Below, one piece after another: positions 47,091 to 58,050 of a stretch of 64,000 nucleotides of DNA; positions within the stretch are counted from its first letter, which is position 1; every line of letters begins with the position of its first letter. The DNA is taken from positions 92,628,001-92,692,000 of the forward strand of contig JBITNC010000001.1 of NCBI GenBank assembly GCA_050084985.1, written 5' to 3'. A model generated the notes under the pieces. That model saw only the letters and a program-made list of their open reading frames with translations. It was not told where the DNA came from and did no database searches. Source of the DNA: Nageia nagi (Eukaryota; Pinophyta). The position numbers and the translations under genes are program-made.

Positions 47091-48828
47091 TCACACTTCT
47101 TGTTTTACCTTATCAAGAATTTGTCGTTGTTTGTCAAGCTCTTGCTTTTCTTTTTCTTTGAGTTCTATATTCTTTTCTTTAAGTTTGGCTTCCTCTTCTA
47201 ACTTACTTTGAACATCTTCATATCTTTTACTAAAGTTTATAGTTTCTTCACAATTTTTCTCTATGTGTTTTCTCTTTGCCTCCAACTCTGCAAAAGAGGG
47301 TATCTCTCCTACCTTGAATTGTTTAGCTAAAGCTTTTCTACATTTTTCTTGCAATGAGGGTTTCTCAAAGGCGTAAGGATCATAGAAGAATTTGTTTGAG
47401 ATCTTACATTGAGGATTTGTTTGTGAGGTTCTTACTGAATACAAGGTCATTCTATCAAAATCTTCCATACAAGACTTAGCCTTATGAAGCATTTTTTGAT
47501 AGGTGGGGTCAGTTATCCTAGCTTGTGAAGAAGGGCTTTGAGGTTGATAATCTAAGCTCTCGAGAGGCAATTCTCTTTGTTGATTAGAGTAAGAGTCTTG
47601 ATATCTCCATACTTGGTAATTAAGTGGTGATGATAATTGTGCCCATGCTTGACTCTTTTGGTTTGCATAAGTTTTTACATCATGCTTTTGTCTTATCTCT
47701 TCTTGTCTCATTTTGTCGACAAACTCATTGAAGATTTTGTCATGTTGATTGTGAGAAGAACATGCTTGTTGTTGTTTATGGGATTCCCTTTGCAAAATAT
47801 TCTTAGCTTTTTCATCATAGAAAATATTCCTAAGTAATTTATTTGTTGTAGGGCTATCTTTTTTATCACATTCCCAATTTTTCATCAAGCTAGTTTGATA
47901 TTTTGAAGGTATTTTTAGTGGGTTCGAACAACATTCATCCTCATAAAACTTTGTATCATTATCATGATGTGTTGTTTCCCCACATGGATGTTCATTCCTA
48001 AGATCATGTGTATTAGCTTTGGAAATTTTATTTTTATATTTTTCATTTCTTTGTGATTGAAATTCTTGAGATTCAATAATACAATCTATGGATTTTTTAA
48101 TTCTTATGTGAGGCTCTTCAATTTCTACTTGTGATGAAGGTGAACAAGTTTCATCCTTGAACTCAAGAATATCATGAGATTCATGGGAATCAATAGAAGG
48201 TCTTATAGCCTCAAGAAGGGGAGGAGAGTAAAATTGCAATTCTGAAGAATGCTCTGAAAGATCCTCAAGATTCATGTCAAACTCCTCTTCTTTAATATCA
48301 TATTCATCCCAAGGTTGAGGTGAAGACATCAAGGTATCTAACTCTAGGAGGTCATATGATTTAGCATAGGATGTTACATCAAGGCCTTCGACATTAATAC
48401 TCGATTCATCCCTTAGCAAATTGGATTCATTAGGTTCGATAGTCTCGAAAGGAGATGCACCCCAAGATGAGATGTGTCAATGAGTTTTCAATCTTTATGA
48501 TGGGCTTATTATTTTCAGTGTCAAACTCATCCCATGATGAGGGCGAAGGAATGGAAGAACTATATTCTAGCTCTTCATGGGATCTAACAAGGTTTTCTGA
48601 GGATTGAAGAAGAGGTATGGTACATTGTTCTATCTTTGCTAAATATGCTAAAAGCTTTTCAATGTCGATACAAAAATCATTCTTCATGACCTTTGAAGTA
48701 GAATAAGTATCTAAAGTTGACTTGGCAATATGTGAACATAGTCTTTGTATTTTTGGTTTTACTTTGATAGAAAAAGAAACATAATTTAAAAGTGCAACCA
48801 AAACAAACCTAATAATGATAAAATTCTT
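47091..48828 (-). pseudogene. N-terminal gag extension (or ORF1) of element C
   Basis: Two open pieces, 48828-48430 and about 48477-47091, overlap in different frames near 48430-48480, so one frameshift separates them. No AUG begins the first. They contain repeated acidic Ser-rich motifs (SPSSWDEFDTENN; SSPQPWDEYDIKEEEF) and end in a long Lys/Glu/Leu-rich coiled coil (about 47250-47095: AELEAKRKHIEKNCEE, EEEAKLKEKNIELKEKEKQE). After the TGA at 47091 the same frame runs 23 codons into the gag start. So this is either the N-terminus of one ~1240-residue gag-protease protein, or the separate ORF1 that Ogre-type elements carry before gag. Confidence 0.7.
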
Positions 48829-49082
48829 TTAAGGCCTTATGAAATGCATTTAAACAAGTACAATACATCTATGTATATTACCCTCCCAAACATTCATGTC
48901 CATTTATTTATCTTATTTTAATGTGATACAATCAACAAGTTTATTTTAAGTGGATCTTGACCTTAATAAACCCCGTTGTTTTTTTTAATTATAATGCGAT
49001 TCATTATCCAACCTCTTAATGATGTTCATTAACTCCTTCCAGCTATGGAAGTTTTATATGTGATAAATTTCCTCTTCTTACT

Positions 49083-49290
49083 AGTCACATATCTCTTTGA
49101 CCTCCAATGGAGTGGTAAGAGCGGACTTGGTAAGAAGCCGTTAAGTGTGGATAAATTAATTAAATGAGGTTCAATTACTTCTCCAAGAGTCACATATCCC
49201 TTCGACCTCCAATGGAGTGGTAAGGGCAGACTTGGTAAGAGGTCATTATATGTGGATAAATTAACCAAATTAATGATAATGTGAATACAA
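49083..49290. repeat. 105-bp tandem duplication in the leader of C
   Basis: AGTCACATATC.CTT.GACCTC starts at 49083 and 49188; both copies run to TGGATAAATTAA. Confidence 0.85.
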
Positions 49291-49342
49291 AAGAAAAGAG
49301 TAATTAATTACCCTTTCTTATCAGGTCTATTTTGATCACCTT

Positions 49343-49372
49343 AGATCGCACGAAGCGCAAAGGGAGAGCATA
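49343..49372 (-). promoter_or_regulatory. Conserved CG-rich leader motif
   Basis: On the minus strand CTTTGCGCTTCGTGCGATCT followed by AAGGTGA. Present once here and twice to three times in element D. It holds a short CGC-TTCGT-GCG stem-loop and an AAG/GTGA that could serve as a splice donor. Function unknown; it could also be a packaging or dimerisation signal. Confidence 0.45.
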
Positions 49373-49804
49373 ATTAGACAAGATAAAAAATTATTTAATG
49401 TATACATACCCTTACATGAAAAATAAATACATAACATTATACATAAAATAAATTAATAAAAAATGCATTTAACCTTTTTACTACCCATTTTCTACATGCA
49501 CTCTGAGCAAAGAGATCATGCACAGTTTTACCGACTGTCATTTTAAATGCCTAATTATGCTTACTATATTTACGTCATATTAGAGAACATACCCATTTAA
49601 TAGAGATCATTTATGATTTTACAGCAATCGTTGTCGATTATATACGATCGTTAACGATCCAGAGAACATAGGAAACAAAAATAAAACAATAGATTAAATA
49701 GATTAAGTTAGTATGTAGTTCCACAAGATGCAAATAGAAAAAATAAAACCAAAACAATATGCAATTGATCCTATTTTTGCTTCAATTTTCTAAAATGCAT
49801 GCAA

Positions 49805-49825
49805 GGGGCCCTCCTTCTAGCGCCA
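49805..49825 (-). other. Primer-binding site of element C
   Basis: TGGCGCTAGAAGGAGGGCCC on the minus strand, three bases after the 5' LTR end. Same core as in element D. Starts with the TGG expected of a tRNA 3'-CCA complement; I cannot name the tRNA. Confidence 0.8.
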
Positions 49826-50415
49826 GATTGTGTACATCAAAATATGAACCTAAAATGCAATTTAGACAGATGAATCATTCAACATAACTATCATGAACAT
49901 ACTCGACAATACACATCAATAATAATAATGATACTATACTCTAAAGTATTTGAATAAAAAAGGTGAGCTTTTATTGATCTATTGTAATCAGTATTGACAG
50001 CAATTGCTATGAATCGATAACAATCAATGCGGGTGGGTGGACAACGGTCAATCTTTATTATCTATCTGGTGAATCACCATCAACTAATCTTTGAGTCATC
50101 GCTAATCAGCTCTGTATGCACTGGAGTAATCTTCATAGAGTTTTGAAGTGTTTTTGTCTATTCCTTGTTGTTCTCTTCCGCATTTACTTCCATCGTTCTT
50201 TTTCTGTATTGACCCTGTACACAGAAAATGAACAACACCTCAAAAGCATACCTACTCACACATAGTAATTAGCAAAATGAATAACATTATATGGAAATAT
50301 ACTTGAGAGGAGATTTACTATTTATTAAGCTTACAATATTTTGCTAATAATCTCCTAACTTGATTTCGGCAGAGCTTCGCTACAGTAAAACTAGGTCCCT
50401 TTGTTCACATACAGA

Positions 50416-50430
50416 GCTTGTATTTATAAG
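50416..50430 (-). promoter_or_regulatory. TATA box in the 5' LTR of C
   Basis: CTTATAAATACAAGC on the minus strand, shared with the LTR of D and the other C LTR; probable start of element transcription lies about 30 bp to the left. Confidence 0.6.
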
Positions 50431-51009
50431 CTCAATAGTTTGTTATTAATTTGTTTGCCATCACAAGATTCCAGGTAACCTCTCGAACTAAATTTTGAGG
50501 TGTTGTTATCTTCCATCTGTATCCATGATTACAAATTATACATATAGGCTATTCCAGGCTTAGATTTGTTTGCTATTTAACTGTTCATGGATCGTCACCG
50601 ATTTTGTAGCGATTATATATTAACATTAGAATGGTCGTTCTATGGTTGTTTTTTAATGACAAGGATCATAAGACCACTTGTTTTATATATGTTCAAAAAT
50701 ATTGATCCAATAATATAATTTTAAATCCTTTATTGAAGCCCCGATGTACTTTTCTTGCAATCATGAGTTTATTTTAAGATCCTCAGGAGTTTTTCTAGAG
50801 CAAACAAAACAAGCCAGAGTCAGTAGTAAAAGCATTCTGAAATGAAATGATGACATCATAGAGGATAGGATAGTTGCATTTTGGTAAAAACTAGGTTTTG
50901 GAGATGATGAGATCAGCAAGGGGTGAGTAAATAGCTGGGGCCGATGAGTAAAAGCATTCCAGAAGGAAATGATAAAGCTCAGTTGTGGAAAAACTTGGGT
51001 TCCAGAAGT

Positions 51010-51625
51010 GATGACATCATCAAGGAGTGATCAAATAGCTAGAACCAGTAAGTATAACATTCTAGAAATATGACGATGACATCACGGGGAGAATGAAGTT
51101 CACATTTTTTAATGAAACTGGGTCCCAAAAGTGATGACATCATCAGGGAGTGATCAAATAGCCAGAACCAGTAAGTATAACATTCTAGAAATATGATGAT
51201 GACATCATGGGGAGAACAATGTTCACAGTTTTGAATGAAACCGGGTCCCGAAAGTGATGATGTCATTAAGGAGTGATCAAATAGCCAGAACCGGTAAGTA
51301 TAACATTCTGAAAGTATGACGATGATGTCACAGGGAGAACAAAGTTCACATTTTTGAATGAAACTGGATCCCGAAAGTGATTATGTCATCAGGGAGTGAT
51401 CAAATAGCCAGAACCAGTAAGTATAACATTCTGTAAGTATGATGATGATGTCACGGGGAGAATGATGTTCACAGTTTTGAATGAAACTAGGTCCAAAAAG
51501 TGATGACATCATCAGGGAGTGATCAAATAGCCAGAATCAGTAAGTATAACATTCTGGAAGTATGACAATGATGTCGGCAATTGTTCTTGATTTACTTTTG
51601 GTTAAGATTGTTCACGATGCATATG
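51010..51625. repeat. 123-bp tandem repeats in the 5' LTR of C
   Basis: Five good copies start at 51010, 51133, 51256, 51379 and 51502, the same number as in the other LTR. Phase is an exact 123 bp throughout. Confidence 0.95.
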
Positions 51626-51740
51626 TTACACAATCTTAATCAACAATTATTTTAATGTGATATATATTAGAAGAAATAATTGTTTTATTTATTTATTTAT
51701 TAAATTAAAGATAGGGTTTATTTTGAGTGTCTACAGTTAG

Positions 51741-52676
51741 CATTCTGTATAGTTTCCTATTGTGTCATTTCATCTTCATTATTCCTAGAATTCTTATGTA
51801 GATTCCGTGGACAAGCATGCCTATTCCTTGGATGAGGTTGTGTCTATGCATAGTTTACAAGTTGATGCTGGTAAACCATAAGCATGATCATTTGAAGAAG
51901 GGGAATTGCATTTGGTTTGGTCCTACACTTTTTAACTAACACCATCATAAAAAATTGAACAAACTAAGTAAAATTGATAGGTTCTCATGGGGACTTGAAG
52001 TGGTTAATAAAAATGATGTGAGAACCATAGACTTTAGTATGTCTCCCATATAGAGTAATATACTTCATAATAATCTTGAAAATTTTGTACCATGGGTAAG
52101 GCAAAATGCTTTTATAAAAACCCATCTTGTATTGCTTCAAATAAATTTGCCCACCTTCAAATTTTTCAATCTCATCAACCTTACTAACTTTTGAATTGCA
52201 TATTACCACTTTGCCTCTATTGGAGATGCATGTAGCTTCAACAATTGTAGATTCATTGAAATATATTTCCTTCTCATGAATATGGAACACCCCATTGTCT
52301 TAGGTGTTGACAACATAATCAGCTAGCCTCTTATCACTTCTAATTTTGCATGCCTTAATGAATCTATCTAGTCCTCCTCTGCATATGATTTTTAACACAT
52401 TAGGGTCTTTTTTGGCCTTACCAAGATCATTTGGCTCAATGAAAACTAGTGCTTCTCCCATGTTCTTTTTCTTTTAAGGTGGTTTATTCAAGAATTTTTT
52501 TGCCCAAATGGTAGATTTGTATCAAAACTAACCTTTTTATTTATCTTATACTCAATTTTGTAATTAGTATGAAAGGTGGCATGATATTGTTGTCTTATCA
52601 ATTTAAATAACCTATTCATACCATTGGATGATCTTCTCATGAGGTGTACGAGGTACCTATCATATGGTCCATCCAT
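51741..52676 (-). pseudogene. Coding remnant split by element C (right part)
   Basis: Minus strand. From 52676 one piece reads MDGPYDRYLVHLMRRSSNGM and LIRQQYHATFHTNYKIEYKI. After a stop and frame change comes MGEALVFIEPNDLGKAKKDP, then a piece interrupted by a single TAA: IICRGGLDRFIKACKIRSDK, GVFHIHEKEIYFNESTIVEA and YGRHTKVYGSHIIFINHFK. It then runs to 51741 and on, in frame, at 38706. Stops are one change from Gln codons. I do not recognise the family; the protein-like frame of more than 300 codons suggests a plant gene or a transposon-borne ORF. A LINE inserted directly upstream (52690). Confidence 0.5.
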
Positions 52677-52747
52677 GTCACATCCCTCACATTTATTTTT
52701 TTATTATAACTAATCATTAAAAAGAAAATATTTAAAGTTTCAAGGTA

Positions 52748-53690
52748 TTTATTTCTCCTCAAAGTACACCCTAATATTCTCAACCAATCTAATGATTATG
52801 ATTTTGGTAACCTCTTGTGCTTTGGTTTCCTTATTTTCAAACATTCAATTATTCCTTTGCTTCCAAACCTACCACCACATGTGACCAAGCACCATGTTCC
52901 AACATTTCTTGTGCCCCTTAGTTTTCTCCCATGGCATCCACTATTATATAAATTGTCTGACATCTTTAGGTAAAATCTATTGTAATTATTTCACATATCA
53001 TACTCTAAACATTCTTTGTGTACTCAAAATGTAGGAAATATAGTCAATATCTTCTTCTTCTTCTTTACACAACAAACACCTATTGACCATACTAAAACCT
53101 ATTGTTTGTAAGTTATATATGGTTAACAACCTCTTTCTTGCCACCAGCCATAGGAAAAAGGCAATTCTAGGCTTTAATTTGGCTTTCCAAATATTTTTCC
53201 ATATTATATTCCCCTCACTTTTTGTAGTAATATTGCTTAAAGTTATAACTACATCTTTAACCCTATATTGTCCATTAGATGTTAATTTCCAAATAGGTTT
53301 CCCTTCTTATTCATTGAGCTTTATCTTAGATTTATTTAATTCCTTTAGTAACTATTTTAGCTTATTCATTATTTTGCCTTTGGTTGATCTATGGATCTAC
53401 TAGGTTTTGGAATCCTTATTAAAATATTGATCAATTATACTTCTTTGATGCTTCAAGGCCTAGGTAGCTCCCCATTTAAACTTCTTTGTTTTAATAAGTG
53501 GCTCCTCCTTCAACTAGGCATCTTCCCACATGTAGATTTCCTTCCCATTTTCTAGATCCCATAGCATTGATTCTTGGATCTTCAGGGTGACTATTATTAT
53601 ACCATTTCAAAAAGGTGATCCATAAGGTGGATTTTGAATTCTCAAGATATAGTTTTAGCCCATCATATATTTTTCCTTACATGTGTGAAT
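52748..53690 (-). pseudogene. LINE ORF2 C-terminus: zf-RVT domain
   Basis: KPIWKLTSNGQYRVKDVVIT and WKNIWKAKLKPRIAFFLWLV then CLLCKEEEEDIDYISY match the zf-RVT pattern (W..W....P....F.W......C..C...EE...H). The expected His and last Cys are not clear. The last part has WKQRNN and FENKE, typical of the LINE C-terminus. Several stops; ends at a TAA near 52748. Confidence 0.9.
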
Positions 53691-55300
53691 CCATTCCTTT
53701 TTTCATTATGTTATTTGCCAAACCAATTTTCCCCTTCAAGCTTGACTTGCTTCACTTTCCTTAGACCCAATCCTCCTTGATTCTTTTCCATGCACACAAG
53801 ATCCCATATTACAAGGGTAATTTTTCTTTTTCCTAAATCTCTTGACCATAAGAAATGGTTGCATAGTTTTTCTATCTTGTCACTGATATTTATGGTCAAT
53901 TTGAATACCATTACACTATAAAGAGGCATACTTTGGAGAACTAATTTAATGAGGACTATTTACTTGCATAGCTTAGGCATTTTTCCTTCTAGTATGTTAG
54001 TTTATTTTGAATTTTTTGTATAAGTGCATCTCAGTAACAAGATTTAAGTCTTCCAAAAAATAGAGGCATTCCTAAATATCTATTTGGTAGTTCATCAATA
54101 TTGGCTACCCATATATTAGTTATGGTTTTCTTAATTGCTTTTGAGTAATTTAGGAAATAGATTTTGGTTTTTTGAAAATTTATTTTTTGGTGTGATGCTT
54201 TTTCATACATGCCCAAGATTTTCTTAAAGGAAATTTCCTCCTTTATGTCAGCTTTACAAATAAGAATTGTATCATCAACAAATTGATGATGAGTTTTTGC
54301 CTTATAGTTAGGAACTGGTACTACTCCTTTCAAGATATCCATGTCCCTATACTATTTAATCATCCTCCCTAGCACCTCTGTCATTATATTAAATAGATAA
54401 GATGAGATTGGGTCTTCTTTTCTAAGCCCTCTTTGGGATTTAAAATAGCATGTTGCTTCTCCATTAATGATCATAAAAAATATTGGTGAAGATATATATT
54501 ATGTTATCCACTTTCTCCATATTTCTCCAAATTTCAAGTTTTGTAAGGACTACGTCCAAAAAAGACTAACTTACTTTGTCATAAGCTTTTCCATATGCAA
54601 CTTAACCACCATGGTTGGATCTTTCTTGTTGTGTATTGACTAAATAACCTCATGCATATAAATAATTCCATCTATTATTTTTCTACCTTTAACAAATCCA
54701 TATTTCTCTATGGATATGATTTGAGGTATTATTAGCTTTATTCTTTTTGCCATAATTTTGGTGATGGTTTTATAAACAACATTGCACAAGCTTATAGGTA
54801 TATAGTATTTGAATTCCTTTGCTTCTTGTTTCTTAGGTATTAAGTTGTGAAAATTGTTATTCCATTATTTTAGAAGTTTTCCTTTTTTAAAAAATTATTT
54901 TATAGTGTACCATAGGTCATTCCCCATAATTTCCCAAATATTTTGGAAAAAACTATCTTGAAAACCAATTCTTTTGGAAAAACCTAGCTTGAAAACCATC
55001 AGCTTCCTTTAGAAAGAGTGCATGTTTGACTTCTTCTTCAATAGTTTGTTGCTGCAACACTTCAGTTTGCTACTTTATTATAAGTTTTGAAATATTTTTA
55101 GTAATTTTTCTTTTGGATATATTTTTACTTATTTTATCCACTATCAGTATACCTTTATATAATCTCTATACTTCTTGTTTTATTTCCTTTTCTTCTAAGG
55201 TTATACTTCCATCTATTTTTTTGATCTCATTTATCCTGTTATAACTTCTTCTTCTTATGGTAGTGATTCTAAAGAACTTTGTATTTTTGTCCCCTTCCTT
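53691..55300 (-). pseudogene. LINE ORF2 reverse transcriptase
   Basis: In order on the minus strand: IPKKQEAKEFKYYIPISLCN (the usual RPISL has lost its Arg), KTITKIMAKRIK, EKYGFVKGRKIIDGI, SQRGLRKEDPISSYLFNIM (usual RGLRQGDPLSP) and HHQFVDDTILICKAD, the FVDD catalytic motif, in the open piece 54342-54031. Then RYLGMPLFFGR, and LYSVMVFKLTINISDKIEKL with NHFLWSRD and QGGLGLRKVKQV (53929-53711). All are marks of the L1-type RT. Several frame breaks. Confidence 0.95.
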
Positions 55301-55559
55301 CAACTAGATCACTCTAAATTTTTGTCTCCATAATTTTTCCTTCTGAGAGACTATATTATAGAACTCTGTAAGAAGTAATTTTTCTTCCTTTTCAAGCTCA
55401 CTATTACTTATTGTAATCAAAATTTCATTCTCTATTATTTCCAATTTTCTTTCATGTGATTCTTTCTATGATGCACATTTTTGAAAACTTTATTATTTCA
55501 AATCTTCAATTTTCTTTTGACTTCATCAAGTTTTTTGGCTAATCTCTACATGGTTGTTC

Positions 55560-56380
55560 CCTCAATCTTTATCTTCCACCATTCAGTAAGCTTGTCATTG
55601 AAGTCTAGATGAGACATCCACATATTTTCAAATATAAATGGGGATTTATTCTTTAATATTTTTTTTATCTTGATTTCAATTGATCTATGATTTGATTAGA
55701 TTCTTAATAGAGAATTTAGAATGGCATTGGGGTAATTATCTAGCTAGTCTTGGATAACTGCAGTTCTATCTAATCTTCCTTGTATAAACCTCATTCCAAT
55801 ATGTCTATTAGACTAGGTATATTTATTCCCTTTTAAATTAGGATCCATTAAAGCATTATTGTAAAAAAAATTATTCTATCCTCCATGCTAGTAGTCATTT
55901 CCAACCTGCCACCATATTTATCTTCTATATTCATGGGTGTATTAAAATCTCCTCCTATAAGCCAAGGCATATTTGGGAACATCTTCTTGTGATTTGATAA
56001 AAAAACAAAACTACCTTCTCCTTATTAAAATATTGGGGGCATAGATATTTGACATAATAAAAGTATACTTTGAAGTATTATAGGTAACTTTCATTGATAA
56101 ACATCTATTGGAGGAATAGTGGATTCTTTCTACATCAACTTTAATAGGATCCCACATAATCCATAATCCACATACTTTTCCCTCTACATTTATAACCTCA
56201 TACTTGGTGTCCCTACAAATATTTTTGCTATTTTTGTATCTTGTGTTGCTTGAATTTGGTTTCTTATATGAGTAGCATATCTAATTTGCTATCTCTCCTC
56301 AACTTCCTAGCAATCTTTTGCTTTCCAAGTAGATTGCATCCTCAGATATTTATCATATTATGTTCATCATCATCTTTTTT
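55560..56380 (-). pseudogene. LINE ORF2 endonuclease (APE type)
   Basis: Begins near 56370 with MINI.GCNLLGKQKIARKLR and LLI.ETKFKQ (usual LQETK). Later PWLIGGDFNTPMNIEDKYGG holds the catalytic GDFN. GRLDRTAVIQD and SNHRSIEIK, in place of the usual SDH, mark the end of the domain. Catalytic Asp and Asn of GDFN are kept; the SDH Asp is changed to Asn. Confidence 0.92.
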
Positions 56381-57119
56381 TGATGGCACTCTATTCTTGA
56401 GTGTTCCTCCCATGTTTTCCTTTTTTCTTTACTGATTGCAATCCTCTTTTCCCATCCTTTACCATATTTGTTGTGGTTCTTTTAAAAATGATTTATTTTT
56501 TAGTTTGCAATGAGCCTCTAGGCATTCCTTTTTTCTTCTTAGACCTTATTCCTCACTTTTTTCTATATTTCTTTATCCTCCACAATCCCTTGTTCAAAAA
56601 CTTTTGTTTTATCTTGATTTTCTTCTTCTTCCTCTTCATCCAACTTTGTGTCTACTTCATTTTCTTCCTAAATTTCCTTTGATTCTTCTCCTTCTTGGTT
56701 TATTATTTACATTATTACATTTGTTTCACTTGAAATCTCATTTATGTCCTAAACCAAACCTTTTTAGTTGTATGTTTAAGAGGTTGAGTGTCTTCAACTT
56801 GTGATATCATTATATCTTCATCTTCTATTATATCATTCAATATCTAAAAAGAGTTTCCTTTTAGGGGCAAATCTATCTTTTGTGTTACTTTTTGAGTTTT
56901 TTCATCCATTAAGAAATCTATATTGCTTTTTATGTGTGAATCTATAAGGTCTTTACACTCATATTATCTAGATGTTCCTATTGCTTCTTATTGCTTACCT
57001 TCCTTATTCTTTCCTTTTCTCAATCTGATGGTAGGTTTTGCCTTCCTACTAGTTTCCATGCTCTTTCCAATTTATGATTAGACCTAAAGTTTTGGTTATG
57101 GATTTGTTGATTTAGTCTA

Positions 57120-57889
57120 GGCCCATTTTGATTTTGTTATCAAAGTCTCTCCAGGAATTCTTTTTTAGTGTGGCCATATCTATTACATCCAACATAGATT
57201 GTTGGGGGAATATTAAAAGATATTTCGTAGATATGTTCTGCTCTTTTGTTCTTCAAATAGATATTCATCTTTATAGTTTTTGAGATATCAATATTAGCAA
57301 AGAATCTTGTTGTTTGAAAGGTTTGTCTTGATCTCATATTCTTGTCCATGAATATATATTCCCCCATAGTTGATATGATACCAATAATAGTTTCTTCAAA
57401 CTAGAACTCAGTGGGTAGATCTGGTAGGGATATCCACATTAGTATTTCTATAAATGCTTCAATTTAGGTGTTAATTCCTTCATACCATTTTTTTATGTGA
57501 ATATCACTTTTTCCAAACCACCAAGGTCCTTTTTCTATGACCCAATGGAGGTCTTATTCTAGGTTAAAGTTGAACATTAGAAAGTCTTTTGGGAGTGTTA
57601 CCATTTTTACCTTCCCTTTGATCCTCCATATTATTTTAATCCATCTTTTGAAATTTTCAAGTATTGACCTTGTATCCATAAATTTACCAATGAGGGTATT
57701 TTTCTAGATTCCATTATTTTATCATATGTGGCATCTAGTATTATCATTCTAGACATGCCTTTATCGAAGTCAACATTCTGCACTACCATTGACATTCCTA
57801 GTTGTATTCCATTTTACATATTTATCTTAAGTGCTTAGGAGAATAATATTATGGTTTTGGGACCTCCCCCCTCCATTGAGTGGGTCCAT
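57120..57889 (-). pseudogene. LINE ORF1 (DUF4283 and CCHC)
   Basis: Possible ATG at 57889-57887. TLPKDFLMFNFNLE, HWVIEKGPWWFGKSDIHIKK, ILMWISLPDLPTEF and the open piece 57367-57140 with IFMDKNMRSRQTF and ARVC-like FANIDISKTIKMNIYLKNKR are the DUF4283 pattern. The knuckle is YVGCNRYGHTKKEF; the first and last Cys of CX2CX4HX4C are changed. Stops in between. Confidence 0.9.
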
Positions 57890-58050
57890 ATTGTAAAAAA
57901 AAAAAAAATCACATGTAAAAGAGAATATACCTAAGCCACATCTTATCTAATTAGGTAGGTGTTTTGTGCTCTATCAACTTGCTTAATTTTTAATAAACCC
58001 TAGCTTCTTCTTCTCCTCTCCCACACTCTAAATTATCCATTTCATATGAT

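Larger units (their letters stand above)
48829..49804 (-). other. Leader of element C
   Basis: Matches the leader of element D (about 150-1080), including AATAAACCCCGTTGTT and the CG-rich core. It contains a 105-bp tandem duplication (copies at 49083 and 49188, with TTGACCTCCAATGGAGTGGT). No coding seen. Confidence 0.75.
49829..51735 (-). repeat. 5' LTR of element C (1907 bp)
   Basis: Partner of 38707-40612, same ends and almost the same length. Followed by the GTTAG target duplication. Confidence 0.97.
38702..51740 (-). mobile_element. Element C: complete LTR element with gag-protease and no pol
   Basis: Two 1.9-kb LTRs (38707-40612, 49829-51735) with TG...CA ends are flanked by a perfect 5-bp target duplication GTTAG (38702-38706 and 51736-51740). 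On the minus strand: 5' LTR, primer site, 1-kb leader, a gag-protease frame (48828 to 45078), then 4.4 kb without recognisable RT, RNase H or integrase, a polypurine tract and 3' LTR. Gag and knuckle are Tat/Ogre-like. The missing pol implies dependence on another element. Confidence 0.95.
52690..58050 (-). mobile_element. L1-type LINE, decayed, minus strand
   Basis: ORF1 with DUF4283 and a CCHC knuckle, then ORF2 with endonuclease, RT and the zf-RVT C-terminal domain, in the order of plant L1 elements. The 3' end is at an A-rich tail near 52690-52710 (ATAATAAAAAAATAAATG on the minus strand). The 5' end is near 58050, where a GAAGAAGAAGCTAGGGTTTA-type start is seen. Broken by many stops and frameshifts. 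No target duplication identified. Confidence 0.93.

Noticed and set aside
56241-56804. Overlapping plus-strand frames rich in F/L, looking like membrane helices
   Set aside because: Antisense of the LINE endonuclease and ORF1-ORF2 region (Lys-rich).
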